A stretch of 51,192 bases of DNA from Candidatus Butyricicoccus stercorigallinarum (GTDB taxonomy: Bacteria; Bacillota; Clostridia; Oscillospirales; Butyricicoccaceae). Within the stretch, counting starts at the first letter, position 1. Each line of letters opens with the position of its first letter. The position numbers and the translations under genes are program-made. The stretch covers positions 1 through 51,192 of the forward strand of contig DXIG01000072.1 in the NCBI GenBank assembly GCA_019112985.1. Direction: 5' to 3'. Below the pieces are notes generated by a model. That model did no database searches. It had not been told where the DNA came from and worked only from the letters and a program-made list of their open reading frames with translations. Positions 33,638 to 43,515 of the stretch are shown here, piece after piece.

Positions 33638-34026
33638 TACCCACCCCCCGAAGGAAATGAACAATGCATGAACAATTTAGCAACAGTTTGGTTACAGTTT
33701 GGGCAATATTCTCCGTTTTTTGCCATTCTTTCCGCCGCATTTGTTACATTTGCTCAACCGTCCGCAGAGAGCCGCCGCGCCGCGCGGGTGCGGGCGATGC
33801 GCGCGCTTCCGCGTTTTGCCGCGCGCGTCTTCCAGTTTTCTGTATTGCACAAAAAGGAATGTTTGAATTTGTCGCTTTCCCGCATGGAATCCGCTTTTGT
33901 TTTGTGTTAAGATAATACAAAAGAAGCACAGTCCGCCTTTTCGCATACGCCGGAGCGCCGCGCGCCGCCGGGTGTATGCGGCCGATGCATCCGCGCCGCC
34001 CGCGCGGGGAAAAGGAGGGAATTTTT

Positions 34027-34611
34027 ATGAAACGAAGTGTCATTCTCCGCCCGCTGTTCGCCTGCGGTCTGCTGCTCCTGCTGCTGGCCGGCTGCGCGCC
34101 CGCCGCGTCGGACGCCGCGGACACGCCGGACACCGCTGTGCGCAGCGAGGGCTATGAATTCGACGTCCTGCGCAGCACCGAGCAGTACGTCAACGTGCTG
34201 ACCGGCGAGGCCGGCGTTCCGTCCGATCTCGCGGAGGGCATCGCGGCGCAGCACTTCGCCAGCTGGGACATCGACCCGTCGCAGCCGCCCGAAACTGCCG
34301 CGCACCAGCTCGTGCGCTTTGTCCGCTACACGCATCCGGACGGGCAGGACGACTACGGCGCCTGCTTCGGCTTCATCGCGGTGATGACAACCGGCGAGAC
34401 CCCCGTCTTTGAGGAAGTGACCTACCGCTACACCGCCGTCCCGGCGCAGACCGCCGCCTACACGCTGGAGCCCGGCGCCAGCACCGCAGCGCTGACGGGC
34501 GCCGCCGTTCAGATTGACGCCGACGCCACGGTGCAGCTCACAGATGGCGGCGAGCGCTATCCGGTGACCTGGCGCGAGACCGTCGATCTGAGCGAGATGC
34601 AGCCAAAGTGA
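34027..34611 (+). CDS. Secreted lipoprotein of unknown function
   Basis: A 194-residue protein with a classical lipoprotein signal: basic MKRSVILRP, a leucine-rich core and the lipobox LLAGC with Cys at about residue 22, so it should be lipid-anchored on the outer membrane face. AGGAGG lies eight bases before the ATG. The mature part is acidic and rich in alanine and threonine, with two mixed alpha/beta stretches (AAHQLVRFVRYTHPDGQDDY and the strand-rich CFGFIAVMTTGETPVFEEVT). It resembles no family I know. It is the only plus-strand gene between the start and 47.3 kb, and a bidirectional terminator follows. Confidence 0.82.
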   Translation: MKRSVILRPLFACGLLLLLLAGCAPAASDAADTPDTAVRSEGYEFDVLRSTEQYVNVLTGEAGVPSDLAEGIAAQHFASWDIDPSQPPETAAHQLVRFVRYTHPDGQDDYGACFGFIAVMTTGETPVFEEVTYRYTAVPAQTAAYTLEPGASTAALTGAAVQIDADATVQLTDGGERYPVTWRETVDLSEMQPK

Positions 34612-34717
34612 CCACAAATTTCCATGTAAATGGCCACAAACTCCCATGAAAGCAACCGAAATTTCCATAAATACAACCACAAAATTCCATAAATGCAACC
34701 ACAAAATTCCATAAAAA
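34611..34717. repeat. Five degenerate 22-bp tandem repeats
   Basis: Units start at about 34611, 34633, 34655, 34676 and 34698. The consensus is close to ACCACAAAATTCCATAAATG. The copies nearest the terminator are most alike, and the first begins at the last base of the lipoprotein stop codon. There are no spacers between units, so this is a direct tandem repeat and not a CRISPR array. Confidence 0.8.
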
Positions 34718-34746
34718 AGCGTTTCCGTCGCCGGAAACGCTTTTTT
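34713..34746. terminator. Bidirectional terminator between the lipoprotein gene and aspS
   Basis: A perfect 14-bp stem with AAAAAAGCGTTTCC on one arm and GGAAACGCTTTTTT on the other, and a 6-base loop. It gives a T run on both strands and so serves the converging lipoprotein gene (+) and aspS (-). Confidence 0.92.
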
Positions 34747-34778
34747 GATGCTCTTAGGGATGCTTTGGCAATGCTTGT

Positions 34779-36575
<1,797 letters not shown>

Positions 36576-36645
36576 AACTAACCTCCCCGGAGCAGCGGCG
36601 CCGTGCGCCTGCCCCATCGTAATTTCAACTTGTTGTGTGCGGCGC

Positions 36646-37911
36646 TCAGGCCATGACGGCGGCCGCGATGTCGTCCGCGCACAGCGCGACGCGCGTCTGC
36701 TCGCCGGTCTCCATGTTCTTGACGTTGAGTGCGCCCTCCTCCAGCTCGCCGTCGCCGATGACGGCGGAGAAGCGCGCGCCGATGCGGTCCGCGTGCTTCA
36801 TCTGCGCGCGCAGGCCGCGGCCGACCAGATCGCGCTCGGCGGAGACGCCGAGCTGCCGCAGCTCATACACCAGCTTTTCGACCGGACGATCCGCCGCGTC
36901 GCCCAGCGGAGCGAGGTACAAATCGACCCGCGGCGGCTCCGGGAACGGCGCGCCGACCGCTTCCATCACCATAATCAGGCGCTCCAGCCCGCAGCCGAAG
37001 CCCATGCCCGGCGTCGCCTGGCCGCCGAGCTGGGAGACCAGGCCGTCATAGCGGCCGCCGCCGCAGATCGTGCCCTGCGCGCCGATGTTGCCCGAGACAA
37101 ATTCAAACACCGTCTTGGTGTAGTAGTCCAGACCGCGCACGATGCCGGTGTCGATTTCATAGCGGATGCCCATGTCGTCGAGATACTCCCGCACCTTCTC
37201 GAAATGCGCGCGGCAGTCGTCGCACAGGTAGTCGAGCGCGACCGGTGCGCCCGCCGCAACCTCTTTGCACGATTCGTGCTTGCAGTCTAAAATGCGCATC
37301 GGGTTGCGCTCCAGGCGGTCGAGGCAGTCCTCGCACAGCCGGTCGCGGCGCGCCGTCAGGTATTCCGTCAGCGCGGCGTGATACGTCGGGCGGCAGTTCG
37401 GGCAGCCGATGGAGTTGATGTGCGCGATGACCTCGTGGATGCCGAGGCGCTTGAGCGCGGTGTCTGCGAGCGAGATGATCTCCGCGTCGGTCGCCGGCGT
37501 CGGCGCGCCGAACACCTCTACGCCGAACTGGTGGTGCTCGCGCAGCCGCCCCTTCTGCACGTTCTCATAGCGGTAGTTGGGGACGATGTAATAGCCCTTG
37601 AACGGCAGTCCCTTGGCGTACAGCGAATTTTCCAGATAGGCGCGGACGACCGAAGCGGTGCCCTCCGGGCGCAGCGTCACCGAGCGCCCGCCCTTGTCCT
37701 GGAACGTGTACATCTCCTTCTGCACGACGTCCGTCGTGTCGCCGATGCCGCGGTTGAACAGCTCGGTGTGCTCAAAGTTCGGGAAGCGGATCTCCTCAAA
37801 GCCGTACTGCATCGCAATCGTGCGCAGTACGCCCTCCACATAGTGCCATTTATATACCTCAGACGGCACGACGTCCTTCGTGCCCTTGGGGGCCTTAATC
37901 AGCTCTGCCAT
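36646..37911 (-). CDS. hisS: Histidyl-tRNA synthetase
   Basis: Charges tRNA-His. The 421-residue protein has APKGTKDVVPSEVYKW at the N-terminus, motif 2 region GYYIVPNYRYENVQKGRLRE, the HisA motif GLDYYTKTVFEF with GTICGGGRYDGL, and motif 3 GMGFGCGLERLI. The C-terminal anticodon-binding domain follows. The insertion domain contains paired cysteines (CPNC, CEDC, CKHESC, CDDC) that probably bind zinc, as in other clostridial HisRS. The next gene is aspS. Confidence 0.97.
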   Translation of the reverse strand: MAELIKAPKGTKDVVPSEVYKWHYVEGVLRTIAMQYGFEEIRFPNFEHTELFNRGIGDTTDVVQKEMYTFQDKGGRSVTLRPEGTASVVRAYLENSLYAKGLPFKGYYIVPNYRYENVQKGRLREHHQFGVEVFGAPTPATDAEIISLADTALKRLGIHEVIAHINSIGCPNCRPTYHAALTEYLTARRDRLCEDCLDRLERNPMRILDCKHESCKEVAAGAPVALDYLCDDCRAHFEKVREYLDDMGIRYEIDTGIVRGLDYYTKTVFEFVSGNIGAQGTICGGGRYDGLVSQLGGQATPGMGFGCGLERLIMVMEAVGAPFPEPPRVDLYLAPLGDAADRPVEKLVYELRQLGVSAERDLVGRGLRAQMKHADRIGARFSAVIGDGELEEGALNVKNMETGEQTRVALCADDIAAAVMA

Positions 37912-37976
37912 AAAATCGGTGGTTCCTTTCGTCAGTAATTCTCTATGTTTCCGCCGCGAACAAAGCGCGCGCGACG

Positions 37977-38002
37977 AAAAACAGGCGGTTGAAAACCGCC
38001 TG
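37977..38002 (-). terminator. Terminator after the methylglyoxal synthase homologue
   Basis: CAGGCGGTT (37982-37990) pairs with AACCGCCTG (37994-38002) and is followed by TTTTT on the minus strand. It isolates the upstream gene from hisS. Confidence 0.85.
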
Positions 38003-38016
38003 ATGATCTGTAAGGG

Positions 38017-38427
38017 TTATCTCTTCGGCTTGGGGTTTACGATATCGCGCCAGTCGAGGTCGCCGCGATCCAGACCGAGCACCAGCATTTCCGCCGTGGC
38101 CACGTTGGTCGCGATGGGGATGTTATGCATATCGCACAGCCGCACGAGCGAGTGAAGATCAGGCTCGTATTCGGTGTTGGAGTTCGGATCGCGGAAGAAC
38201 AGCACCATATCGATCTCGTTGTACGAGACGCGGGCGCTGATCTGCTGCTCGCCGCCCTGCATACCAGCCAGGTATTTTTCGATGTTCAGCCCCGTGGCCT
38301 CCGCGACCAGCTTGCCGGTCGTGCCTGTGGCGCACAGCCGATGTTTGGATAAGATTCCACAATATGCCATACAAAACTGAACCATCAGTTCTTTCTTCTT
38401 GTCATGCGCGATCAATGCGATGTTCAC
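38017..38427 (-). CDS. mgsA: Methylglyoxal synthase homologue with altered active site
   Basis: Homologous over its whole 136 residues to methylglyoxal synthase, which converts dihydroxyacetone phosphate to methylglyoxal and phosphate. It keeps NIALIAHDKKK, LCATGTTGKLVAEATGL (phosphate-binding TGTTG), FFRDP and IPIATNVATAEMLV. Compared from memory with the E. coli enzyme, the SGPxGGDQQ loop reads AGMQGGEQQ, so the catalytic Asp71 is Glu, and the PHDPD stretch reads EYEPD, so His98 is Tyr while Asp101 is kept. Activity is therefore uncertain. The start is a GTG at 38427. It has a terminator and sits 99 bases downstream of the minD-like gene. Confidence 0.85.
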   Translation of the reverse strand: MNIALIAHDKKKELMVQFCMAYCGILSKHRLCATGTTGKLVAEATGLNIEKYLAGMQGGEQQISARVSYNEIDMVLFFRDPNSNTEYEPDLHSLVRLCDMHNIPIATNVATAEMLVLGLDRGDLDWRDIVNPKPKR

Positions 38428-38526
38428 GACTCAGACACCTTCTTTCCTAATACAATGCGATTCCAACTCTATATCCCAAAAACAGCGTTCGTTCTGTTCG
38501 CAACGGTTTGCATCGTGTTTGCCGCA

Positions 38527-39276
38527 TCACAGGCGCAGCAGCGGGACGTCCTCTCCCTCCAGGCGCCGCGCGATGTTGCGGTAGGCATTCGCCGCGCTGC
38601 GCAGCTTTTCCGACGAGATGGGCACGCCCCTTCCGGCGCTCACCGACACCTCCTCGTCCTCCGGCACGATGCCCAGCAGGCACAGGCCGGTGGCGTCCAT
38701 GGCGTCGTCCACCGTTCCGATGGCGCCGCGGCGAATCAGGCGGCGGCGGATGCGGTTGACAACCAGCCGCACAGTGGGCACGCCGTCATCCTCCAGCACG
38801 CGCGCCATGCGTTCCGCGCCGCGCAGGCTGCCCGCGCCGCCGCAGGTGACGACAATCGCCTCGGTCGCCACGGCGGCAAACGCGCCGAATTCCTCCGCCA
38901 GTCCGGCGGGGCCGTCGATCAGGATGTGGGTGAAGCCGGCCTCCTGCGCCTGCTGCGCGAGACGGCGCATGCCATCCGCCGTGAGCGCGCCGGGCGAAAG
39001 CGGTTCCGCCGGTGCGGTCAGCAGGAAAAGCCGTTCCAGAGAGGGGTGGCGCGCCGCCGCTTCCATCAGCGGGATCATGCCGGACGCCACATCGGCAAAG
39101 CTGAATACCACGCGGTCACTCATGCCGAGCACGATATCCAGATTGCGCAGACCGGAATCTCCGTCGATCGCGAGAACCTGATGCCCCCGCACCGCCAGCG
39201 CCGCGCCGAGACCCGCCGCCAGCGACGTTTTTCCCGTTCCGCCCTTGCCGGACGCAATGATAATGATCTTCGTCAT
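38527..39276 (-). CDS. minD: MinD-like ParA-family ATPase
   Basis: A 249-residue deviant Walker ATPase. The P-loop is SGKGGTGKTS (signature lysine in KGG), and the second motif IDGDSGLRNLDIVLG matches MinD (DxDxGLRNLDxxxG). IDGPAG replaces the usual Walker B region DSPAG. MinD recruits MinC to the membrane to block polar Z-rings. The C-terminus ends RRLEGEDVPLLRL and has only a short candidate amphipathic helix instead of the usual lysine/phenylalanine-rich MinD tail. Neither minC nor minE is in the window. It has its own promoter and AGGAGG, between mrdA and mgsA. Confidence 0.82.
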   Translation of the reverse strand: MTKIIIIASGKGGTGKTSLAAGLGAALAVRGHQVLAIDGDSGLRNLDIVLGMSDRVVFSFADVASGMIPLMEAAARHPSLERLFLLTAPAEPLSPGALTADGMRRLAQQAQEAGFTHILIDGPAGLAEEFGAFAAVATEAIVVTCGGAGSLRGAERMARVLEDDGVPTVRLVVNRIRRRLIRRGAIGTVDDAMDATGLCLLGIVPEDEEVSVSAGRGVPISSEKLRSAANAYRNIARRLEGEDVPLLRL

Positions 39277-39299
39277 AACTCCTCCTGCCAGATAAAAAA

Positions 39300-39328
39300 A
39301 TTATATACCAATTACCAGTTTTACACAA
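39300..39328 (-). promoter_or_regulatory. Promoter of the minD-like gene
   Basis: TTGTGT (39323-39328), a 17-base spacer and TATAAT (39300-39305) on the minus strand; the ATG follows about 24 bases after the -10. Confidence 0.7.
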
Positions 39329-39418
39329 GTCTTTCCGCCATATTTTTTCACATTCGTTACAAATTCGGCGGACGCAGGGGCAGAAAATCCGTCAGAGTGC
39401 CTCAAAGTGTTTCATCCG

Positions 39419-41488
39419 TCAGGCAATCACGTCGTAATCGCCCGTGTCGTCGTTGTCCGCGTCCGAGCCGCTGCCCGAATAGAAATAGGCGTTGTAGATG
39501 TCGCGCACGACGGGCGCGACGTTGTTGCCCGAGTCGCCGCCCTCGATGACCACACAGACGGCGATCTGCGGGTTGTCATACGGCGCGTAGGAGATGAAAA
39601 TGCCGTTGTCCCGCTCCGTGCCGGTGACCTGCGCGGTGCCCGACTTGCCGGCGACCTGAATCGGGTAGTTCTCGAACACGCTCGCGGCGGTGCCGTCCTC
39701 GCCGGTGACCTTCGCCATGCCCTCGTGCACCAGCTCCCAGGTGCTGTCCGCCGCCTCGATGCGGTTGAGCACCGCGCTCTCCTTCGTGTACACCGTCTCG
39801 GAGTAGTCGTAGGCCTTGACCGAGCGCAGCAGGTGCGCTTCATACTGCGTGCCGCCCGTGGCGATGGCCGCGCAGTAGTTGGCCAATTGCAGCGGCGTGA
39901 AAGCGTTGTCGCCCTGGCCGATGGCCGCCTGAATGGTGTCGCCGCCCGACCAGTCGCGCAGCGACGGGTCGTTTTCCTGCGCGGCGGCGCGCGCCGTCGG
40001 TCCGGCGATGCGGCCGCGCCGCTCGCCCGAAAGCTCCAGGCCGGTGTATTCGCCAAAACCGAACTGCCGGGCATAACTCTCCAGCTTCTCGCCGCCGAGC
40101 AGCCGCCCGGTCTCGAAGAAGAAGTAGTTGCACGAGTCCTGAATCGCCTCGGTCACGTCCTCCCAGCCGTGTCCCGAGCCGGTGGAGGAATAGATCCAGC
40201 AGCGCGGCTGATAGTCGTCGAAATACGTATAGATGCCCTCGTCGTAGATCTCCGTGTCGCCGTCGATGACGCCTTCCTCCAGCCCCGCGACCGCCGTGCA
40301 GATTTTATAGGTCGAGCCGGGCGCATAGATGCCCGCAATCGAGCGGTTGAGCAGCGGGGTCAGCTCGTCCTGGCTCAGCTCGTTGTAGTCCTCGTTGAAG
40401 GTTTCCAGATTGTAGGTCGGATAGTTGGCCAGCGCGAGAATTTCGCCGTTGGTCACGTCGATGACGACCGCCGCGCCGCCGCGCGCGCCGCTGATGCTGC
40501 GGCACCGGCTGGCGAGCGACTGCTCCGCCACCGCCTGCAAATCGATGTCCAGCGTGAGCACGACGTTGTTGCCCGACTGCGCCTCCACGGTCTCGTTTTC
40601 GCTGACCACGTTGCCGCGCGAGTCGGTCTCGATCGTGCGCTCGCCGTCCGTGCCGCGCAGGTATTCCTCAAACGCCTGCTCCGCGCCCGTCTTGCCGACC
40701 TTCGCATTCATCGAATAGCCCTGCTCCTTGTAGCTCGCCCAGTCCTCCGCGAAGATCGGGCCGACGTAGCCGAGAATGTTGGCGGCGTATTCGGTCTGCA
40801 CATCGCGCTCGGCGCGCGTCTCGACTTCCACGCCGGGGTAGTCCTCGTGCTGTTCGCTGATCTTCGCGACCAGATCCATCGAGATGTTGCCCGCGAGACT
40901 GAAGGCGTTGTACATCGAGAACTGCTCCTGCTCCATCTGATAGCGCACGCCGACAATTTTGCGCGCGTCCACCGCGCCCGTCTCCGCGGGCACCTCATAT
41001 TTCTCGCGCAGCGCCGCGATCACCTCGTCCGCACGCAGCGCTTCGCCCCAGCCCTCGCTCTCGCAGAAGCGCTGCATGCTGGTGTAGTCGGAGGAATCGG
41101 TGTCCTTGGTGTAGCTGTAGGCGCCGCTGCGCCCGGAGGAGACCGGCAGCGAGTCGTTCAGCTCCGCGCCCTCGTCCGCCTCGATCATCTCGACCAGGCG
41201 CAGGATGCGCTCGTTCTGCCCCTCCCGCTCCCAGAAGGCGTAGGTGATGCGCAGGCCGTACACCGTGGTGTTGGTCACCAGCGTCTCGCCGTTGCGGTCG
41301 AGGATATCGCCGCGCGAGGCGGAGGAGGTGCTGGTGTAGGTGAACAGGTGGTTGGCCTGTTCCGCGTATTCGTCGCCGTGGACAATCTGAAGGGAAATTA
41401 GATTGGCCACGACCACGAGGCAGCCGAGCACGCCGACGGCCGCCATCGCAGCCAGACGCCGCATCTGCTGTTTTTTCTGAAGCCCCAT
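39419..41488 (-). CDS. mrdA: Penicillin-binding protein 2, elongation transpeptidase
   Basis: A class B PBP that cross-links peptidoglycan with RodA during side-wall growth. The 689-residue protein has a short cytosolic N-terminus, one TM segment (AAMAAVGVLGCLVVVANLI), the pedestal domain starting SASRGDILDRNGETL, and the transpeptidase domain. Active-site motifs are Ser392 in GSTYK, the SCN triad in IQDSCNYFFF, and KSGTAQ in place of KTG. The acidic C-terminal tail (SGSDADNDDTGDYDVIA) lies outside the cell. mreD and mreC lie directly upstream, which fits PBP2 rather than the sporulation PBP SpoVD. Confidence 0.95.
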   Translation of the reverse strand: MGLQKKQQMRRLAAMAAVGVLGCLVVVANLISLQIVHGDEYAEQANHLFTYTSTSSASRGDILDRNGETLVTNTTVYGLRITYAFWEREGQNERILRLVEMIEADEGAELNDSLPVSSGRSGAYSYTKDTDSSDYTSMQRFCESEGWGEALRADEVIAALREKYEVPAETGAVDARKIVGVRYQMEQEQFSMYNAFSLAGNISMDLVAKISEQHEDYPGVEVETRAERDVQTEYAANILGYVGPIFAEDWASYKEQGYSMNAKVGKTGAEQAFEEYLRGTDGERTIETDSRGNVVSENETVEAQSGNNVVLTLDIDLQAVAEQSLASRCRSISGARGGAAVVIDVTNGEILALANYPTYNLETFNEDYNELSQDELTPLLNRSIAGIYAPGSTYKICTAVAGLEEGVIDGDTEIYDEGIYTYFDDYQPRCWIYSSTGSGHGWEDVTEAIQDSCNYFFFETGRLLGGEKLESYARQFGFGEYTGLELSGERRGRIAGPTARAAAQENDPSLRDWSGGDTIQAAIGQGDNAFTPLQLANYCAAIATGGTQYEAHLLRSVKAYDYSETVYTKESAVLNRIEAADSTWELVHEGMAKVTGEDGTAASVFENYPIQVAGKSGTAQVTGTERDNGIFISYAPYDNPQIAVCVVIEGGDSGNNVAPVVRDIYNAYFYSGSGSDADNDDTGDYDVIA

Positions 41489-41503
41489 CGTTCTCTCCTT
41501 CCC

Positions 41504-42028
41504 TCAGGCCTCCGGCGGCAGCGCAGCCGGCTTTGCTTTCTTCCTGCCGCCGGTCGCGCGCACGAGCGCGAGCGCGAGCGGGCTGAGCGCCACGGCGAGC
41601 ACGAGCTGCACCGCCATATCGCGCGCAAAGGGCAGCACGCCCACGTTGACAAACTGAAAATAGAACAGATAGCGCAGCAGGGCGAGCAGCGCAACCATGC
41701 AGGCCGAGCACAGCATCACGCCGCGCACCCCGCCAAAGCGCGCGCGCAGCTCGCCGCAGGCGATGCCGCAGAGCATGTAGTACAACGGATACATCCCCTC
41801 GACGCCCGCGCCGGAGACGTCATAGAGCACCCCGGCGGCCAGCCCGCACGCCAGACCTGCGCCCGGGCCCAGCACGATGCCCGCCGCCGCGACAAGCAGC
41901 GGCAGCAGGTCGATGTGCGCGTTCCAGATGGAAAAATACAGTCCCAGGCTGGTTTGCAGCACGTAGGCCAGCGCCAGCAGCGCGATGCACAGCGCCGTGC
42001 GCAGCGCGGTCAACCATGTTTTGTTCAT
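41504..42028 (-). CDS. mreD: Rod shape-determining protein MreD
   Basis: An integral membrane component of the rod (elongasome) complex. The 174-residue protein has about five hydrophobic segments, beginning with RTALCIALLALAYVLQTSLG and including HIDLLPLLVAAAGIVLGPGAG, and a basic C-terminus (GGRKKAKPA). Sequence conservation in MreD is low; the call rests on topology, size and position between mreC and mrdA. AGGAGG precedes the ATG at 42028, and the mreC stop is 11 bases upstream of that. Confidence 0.92.
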   Translation of the reverse strand: MNKTWLTALRTALCIALLALAYVLQTSLGLYFSIWNAHIDLLPLLVAAAGIVLGPGAGLACGLAAGVLYDVSGAGVEGMYPLYYMLCGIACGELRARFGGVRGVMLCSACMVALLALLRYLFYFQFVNVGVLPFARDMAVQLVLAVALSPLALALVRATGGRKKAKPAALPPEA

Positions 42029-42039
42029 GCCGCGCCTCC

Positions 42040-42897
42040 TCATTCCGACGTGATCGACGTCTCCGTGATGACGAACACGCGCGTGAGCGAGGACAGCTCG
42101 ACCAGCGGACGGAGCACCGCATAATTGGTCATGCCGTCGCTCTCGGTGTGGATGCTCTCCACCGTGCCGATGCCGAGCCCGCGCGGGAACAGCCCGCCCG
42201 TGCCGGAGGTCTGCACCGTGTCGCCCACGACGACGTCCGCGTTGCGGTCGAGATAGCTGACCTTCAGCTTTCCCTCGGTCATGAGCTGATAGTCGCCCTG
42301 CGCGACGGCCAGCTCGCCCGTGCGCACGACGCGCGCGCCCGCGGACATGTTGCTGTCGAGGATGGTCGTGACCTGCGCGGTGTGCTCAGTCAGGCTGCTG
42401 ATATAGCCGACCATGCCCTGCGCCGTCACGACGCTGTCGTTTTTCTCCAGCCCGTCCGCGCTGCCCGCGTCGATGGTCAGCACGCTCGACCACTCGTCCA
42501 GCGTGCGCCCGATGACCTCCGCCGCGGCGTAGGTGAACGACGTGTTGCGCTCCGCCACGCCGAGCATCTCGCGCAGCTCCTCGTTTTCGTCGGCCGCCGC
42601 CTGCGCGTCCTCCAGCTGCCCGGTCAGCTCCGCGACCTGCTGGCGGAGCGCTTCGTTCTCCGCCACCAGCTCGTCATACCGGAAATATTTGTTGTATGTA
42701 TCCGCGACATACACGGCGGTATGCGTGATCGCGCGCTGCACCGGCACCAGCGCCGCGCCGAGCGTGCGCGTCAGCGCGCTGCCGCTCCCGGTCGCGCCGG
42801 TATAAATGGCCAGCGCCACACAGACGGCCGCCGCGGCCGCCGCCGCGGGAAACCACCGGGTATGCCGCAGTTTTTTCCAGATTCTTCGCAAATCCAC
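42040..42897 (-). CDS. mreC: Rod shape-determining protein MreC
   Basis: The extracellular scaffold of the elongasome. The 285-residue protein has a basic N-terminus (DLRRIWKKLRHTRW), one TM helix (FPAAAAAAAVCVALAIYTG), and a coiled coil (YDELVAENEALRQQVAELTG, extending to ELREMLG). The beta-barrel domain follows, with EVIGRTLDEWSSVLTIDAGS and VVGDTVQTSGTGGLFPRGLGIG, both hallmark MreC stretches. The start is a GTG directly following the maf stop. mreB is not in the window. Confidence 0.95.
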   Translation of the reverse strand: MDLRRIWKKLRHTRWFPAAAAAAAVCVALAIYTGATGSGSALTRTLGAALVPVQRAITHTAVYVADTYNKYFRYDELVAENEALRQQVAELTGQLEDAQAAADENEELREMLGVAERNTSFTYAAAEVIGRTLDEWSSVLTIDAGSADGLEKNDSVVTAQGMVGYISSLTEHTAQVTTILDSNMSAGARVVRTGELAVAQGDYQLMTEGKLKVSYLDRNADVVVGDTVQTSGTGGLFPRGLGIGTVESIHTESDGMTNYAVLRPLVELSSLTRVFVITETSITSE

Positions 42898-43503
42898 TCA
42901 ACCTTTCTGCGCTCTTCCATTCGTCTCGCCGCGCATGCGCCGCAGCATCTCGTCCAGCAGGCAGATGGGCAGCCCCACCACGCCGTAATAGTCGCCGCAG
43001 ATGCCGGAGATGAACCGTCCGCCCATCCCCTGAATGCCGTAAGCGCCCGCCTTGTCCATCGGCTCGCCCGACGCGACATAATCCTCCGCCTCGCCGTCGT
43101 GCAGCGCGCGGAACGTCACGTCGGTCACCGAGACGGCGGCGTCCTCATACGCGGCGGTTTTGACACAGACCGCCGTCATGACCTGATGCGTCCGCCCGGA
43201 CAGCGCGCGCAGCATGCGCACCGCGTCCGCCTCGTCCGCCGGCTTGCCCAAAATTTCGCCGTCACACACCACAATCGTGTCCGCCGCGACGACCAGCGCG
43301 CCGCTGTCCGCCTGCGCGCACGCCGCGCGCGCCTTGCGCTGCGCCAGCTGCCGCACGTTTTCCTCCGGCGTGCAGCCGGGCGACAGGCTCTCGTCCACAT
43401 CCGCCGGACAGACGGAAAATTCCGGCACGAGGCGCGCCAGCAGCTCGCGCCTGCGCGGCGACTGCGACGCCAGTATGATCGGTTGCTCCTGCGCTTTGCT
43501 CAA
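42898..43503 (-). CDS. maf: Maf-family nucleoside triphosphate pyrophosphatase
   Basis: Hydrolyses modified or canonical nucleoside triphosphates (dTTP/UTP-type or m7GTP-type in characterised members). The 201-residue protein opens IILASQSPRRRELLARL, with ADVDESL, QLAQRKARAA, VVAADTIVVCDGEILGKP, LSGRTHQVMTAV and DKAGAYGIQGMGGRFI, all canonical Maf motifs. The start is a TTG at 43503 with GGAGGAG seven bases upstream. maf next to mreCD is a classic Firmicutes arrangement. Confidence 0.95.
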   Translation of the reverse strand: MSKAQEQPIILASQSPRRRELLARLVPEFSVCPADVDESLSPGCTPEENVRQLAQRKARAACAQADSGALVVAADTIVVCDGEILGKPADEADAVRMLRALSGRTHQVMTAVCVKTAAYEDAAVSVTDVTFRALHDGEAEDYVASGEPMDKAGAYGIQGMGGRFISGICGDYYGVVGLPICLLDEMLRRMRGETNGRAQKG

Positions 43504-43515
43504 TGGTCTCCTCCT

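Noticed and set aside
33664..33915. 83-codon plus-strand frame upstream of the lipoprotein gene
   Set aside because: Its composition switches from AT-rich to arginine-rich noise midway, no domain is seen, and the ribosome-binding site is poor.
33904..33916. Possible promoter (TGTTAAGAT) for the plus-strand lipoprotein gene
   Set aside because: It resembles an extended -10, but no -35 is present and the leader would be over 100 bases; too weak to list as a feature.
34611..34717. Possible CRISPR array
   Set aside because: The 22-bp units follow one another directly without unique spacers, and no cas genes are present.
36576..36645. T-box leader before the aspS or hisS genes
   Set aside because: The gaps upstream of aspS (70 bases) and hisS are too short for a T-box, and no T-box core sequence was seen.
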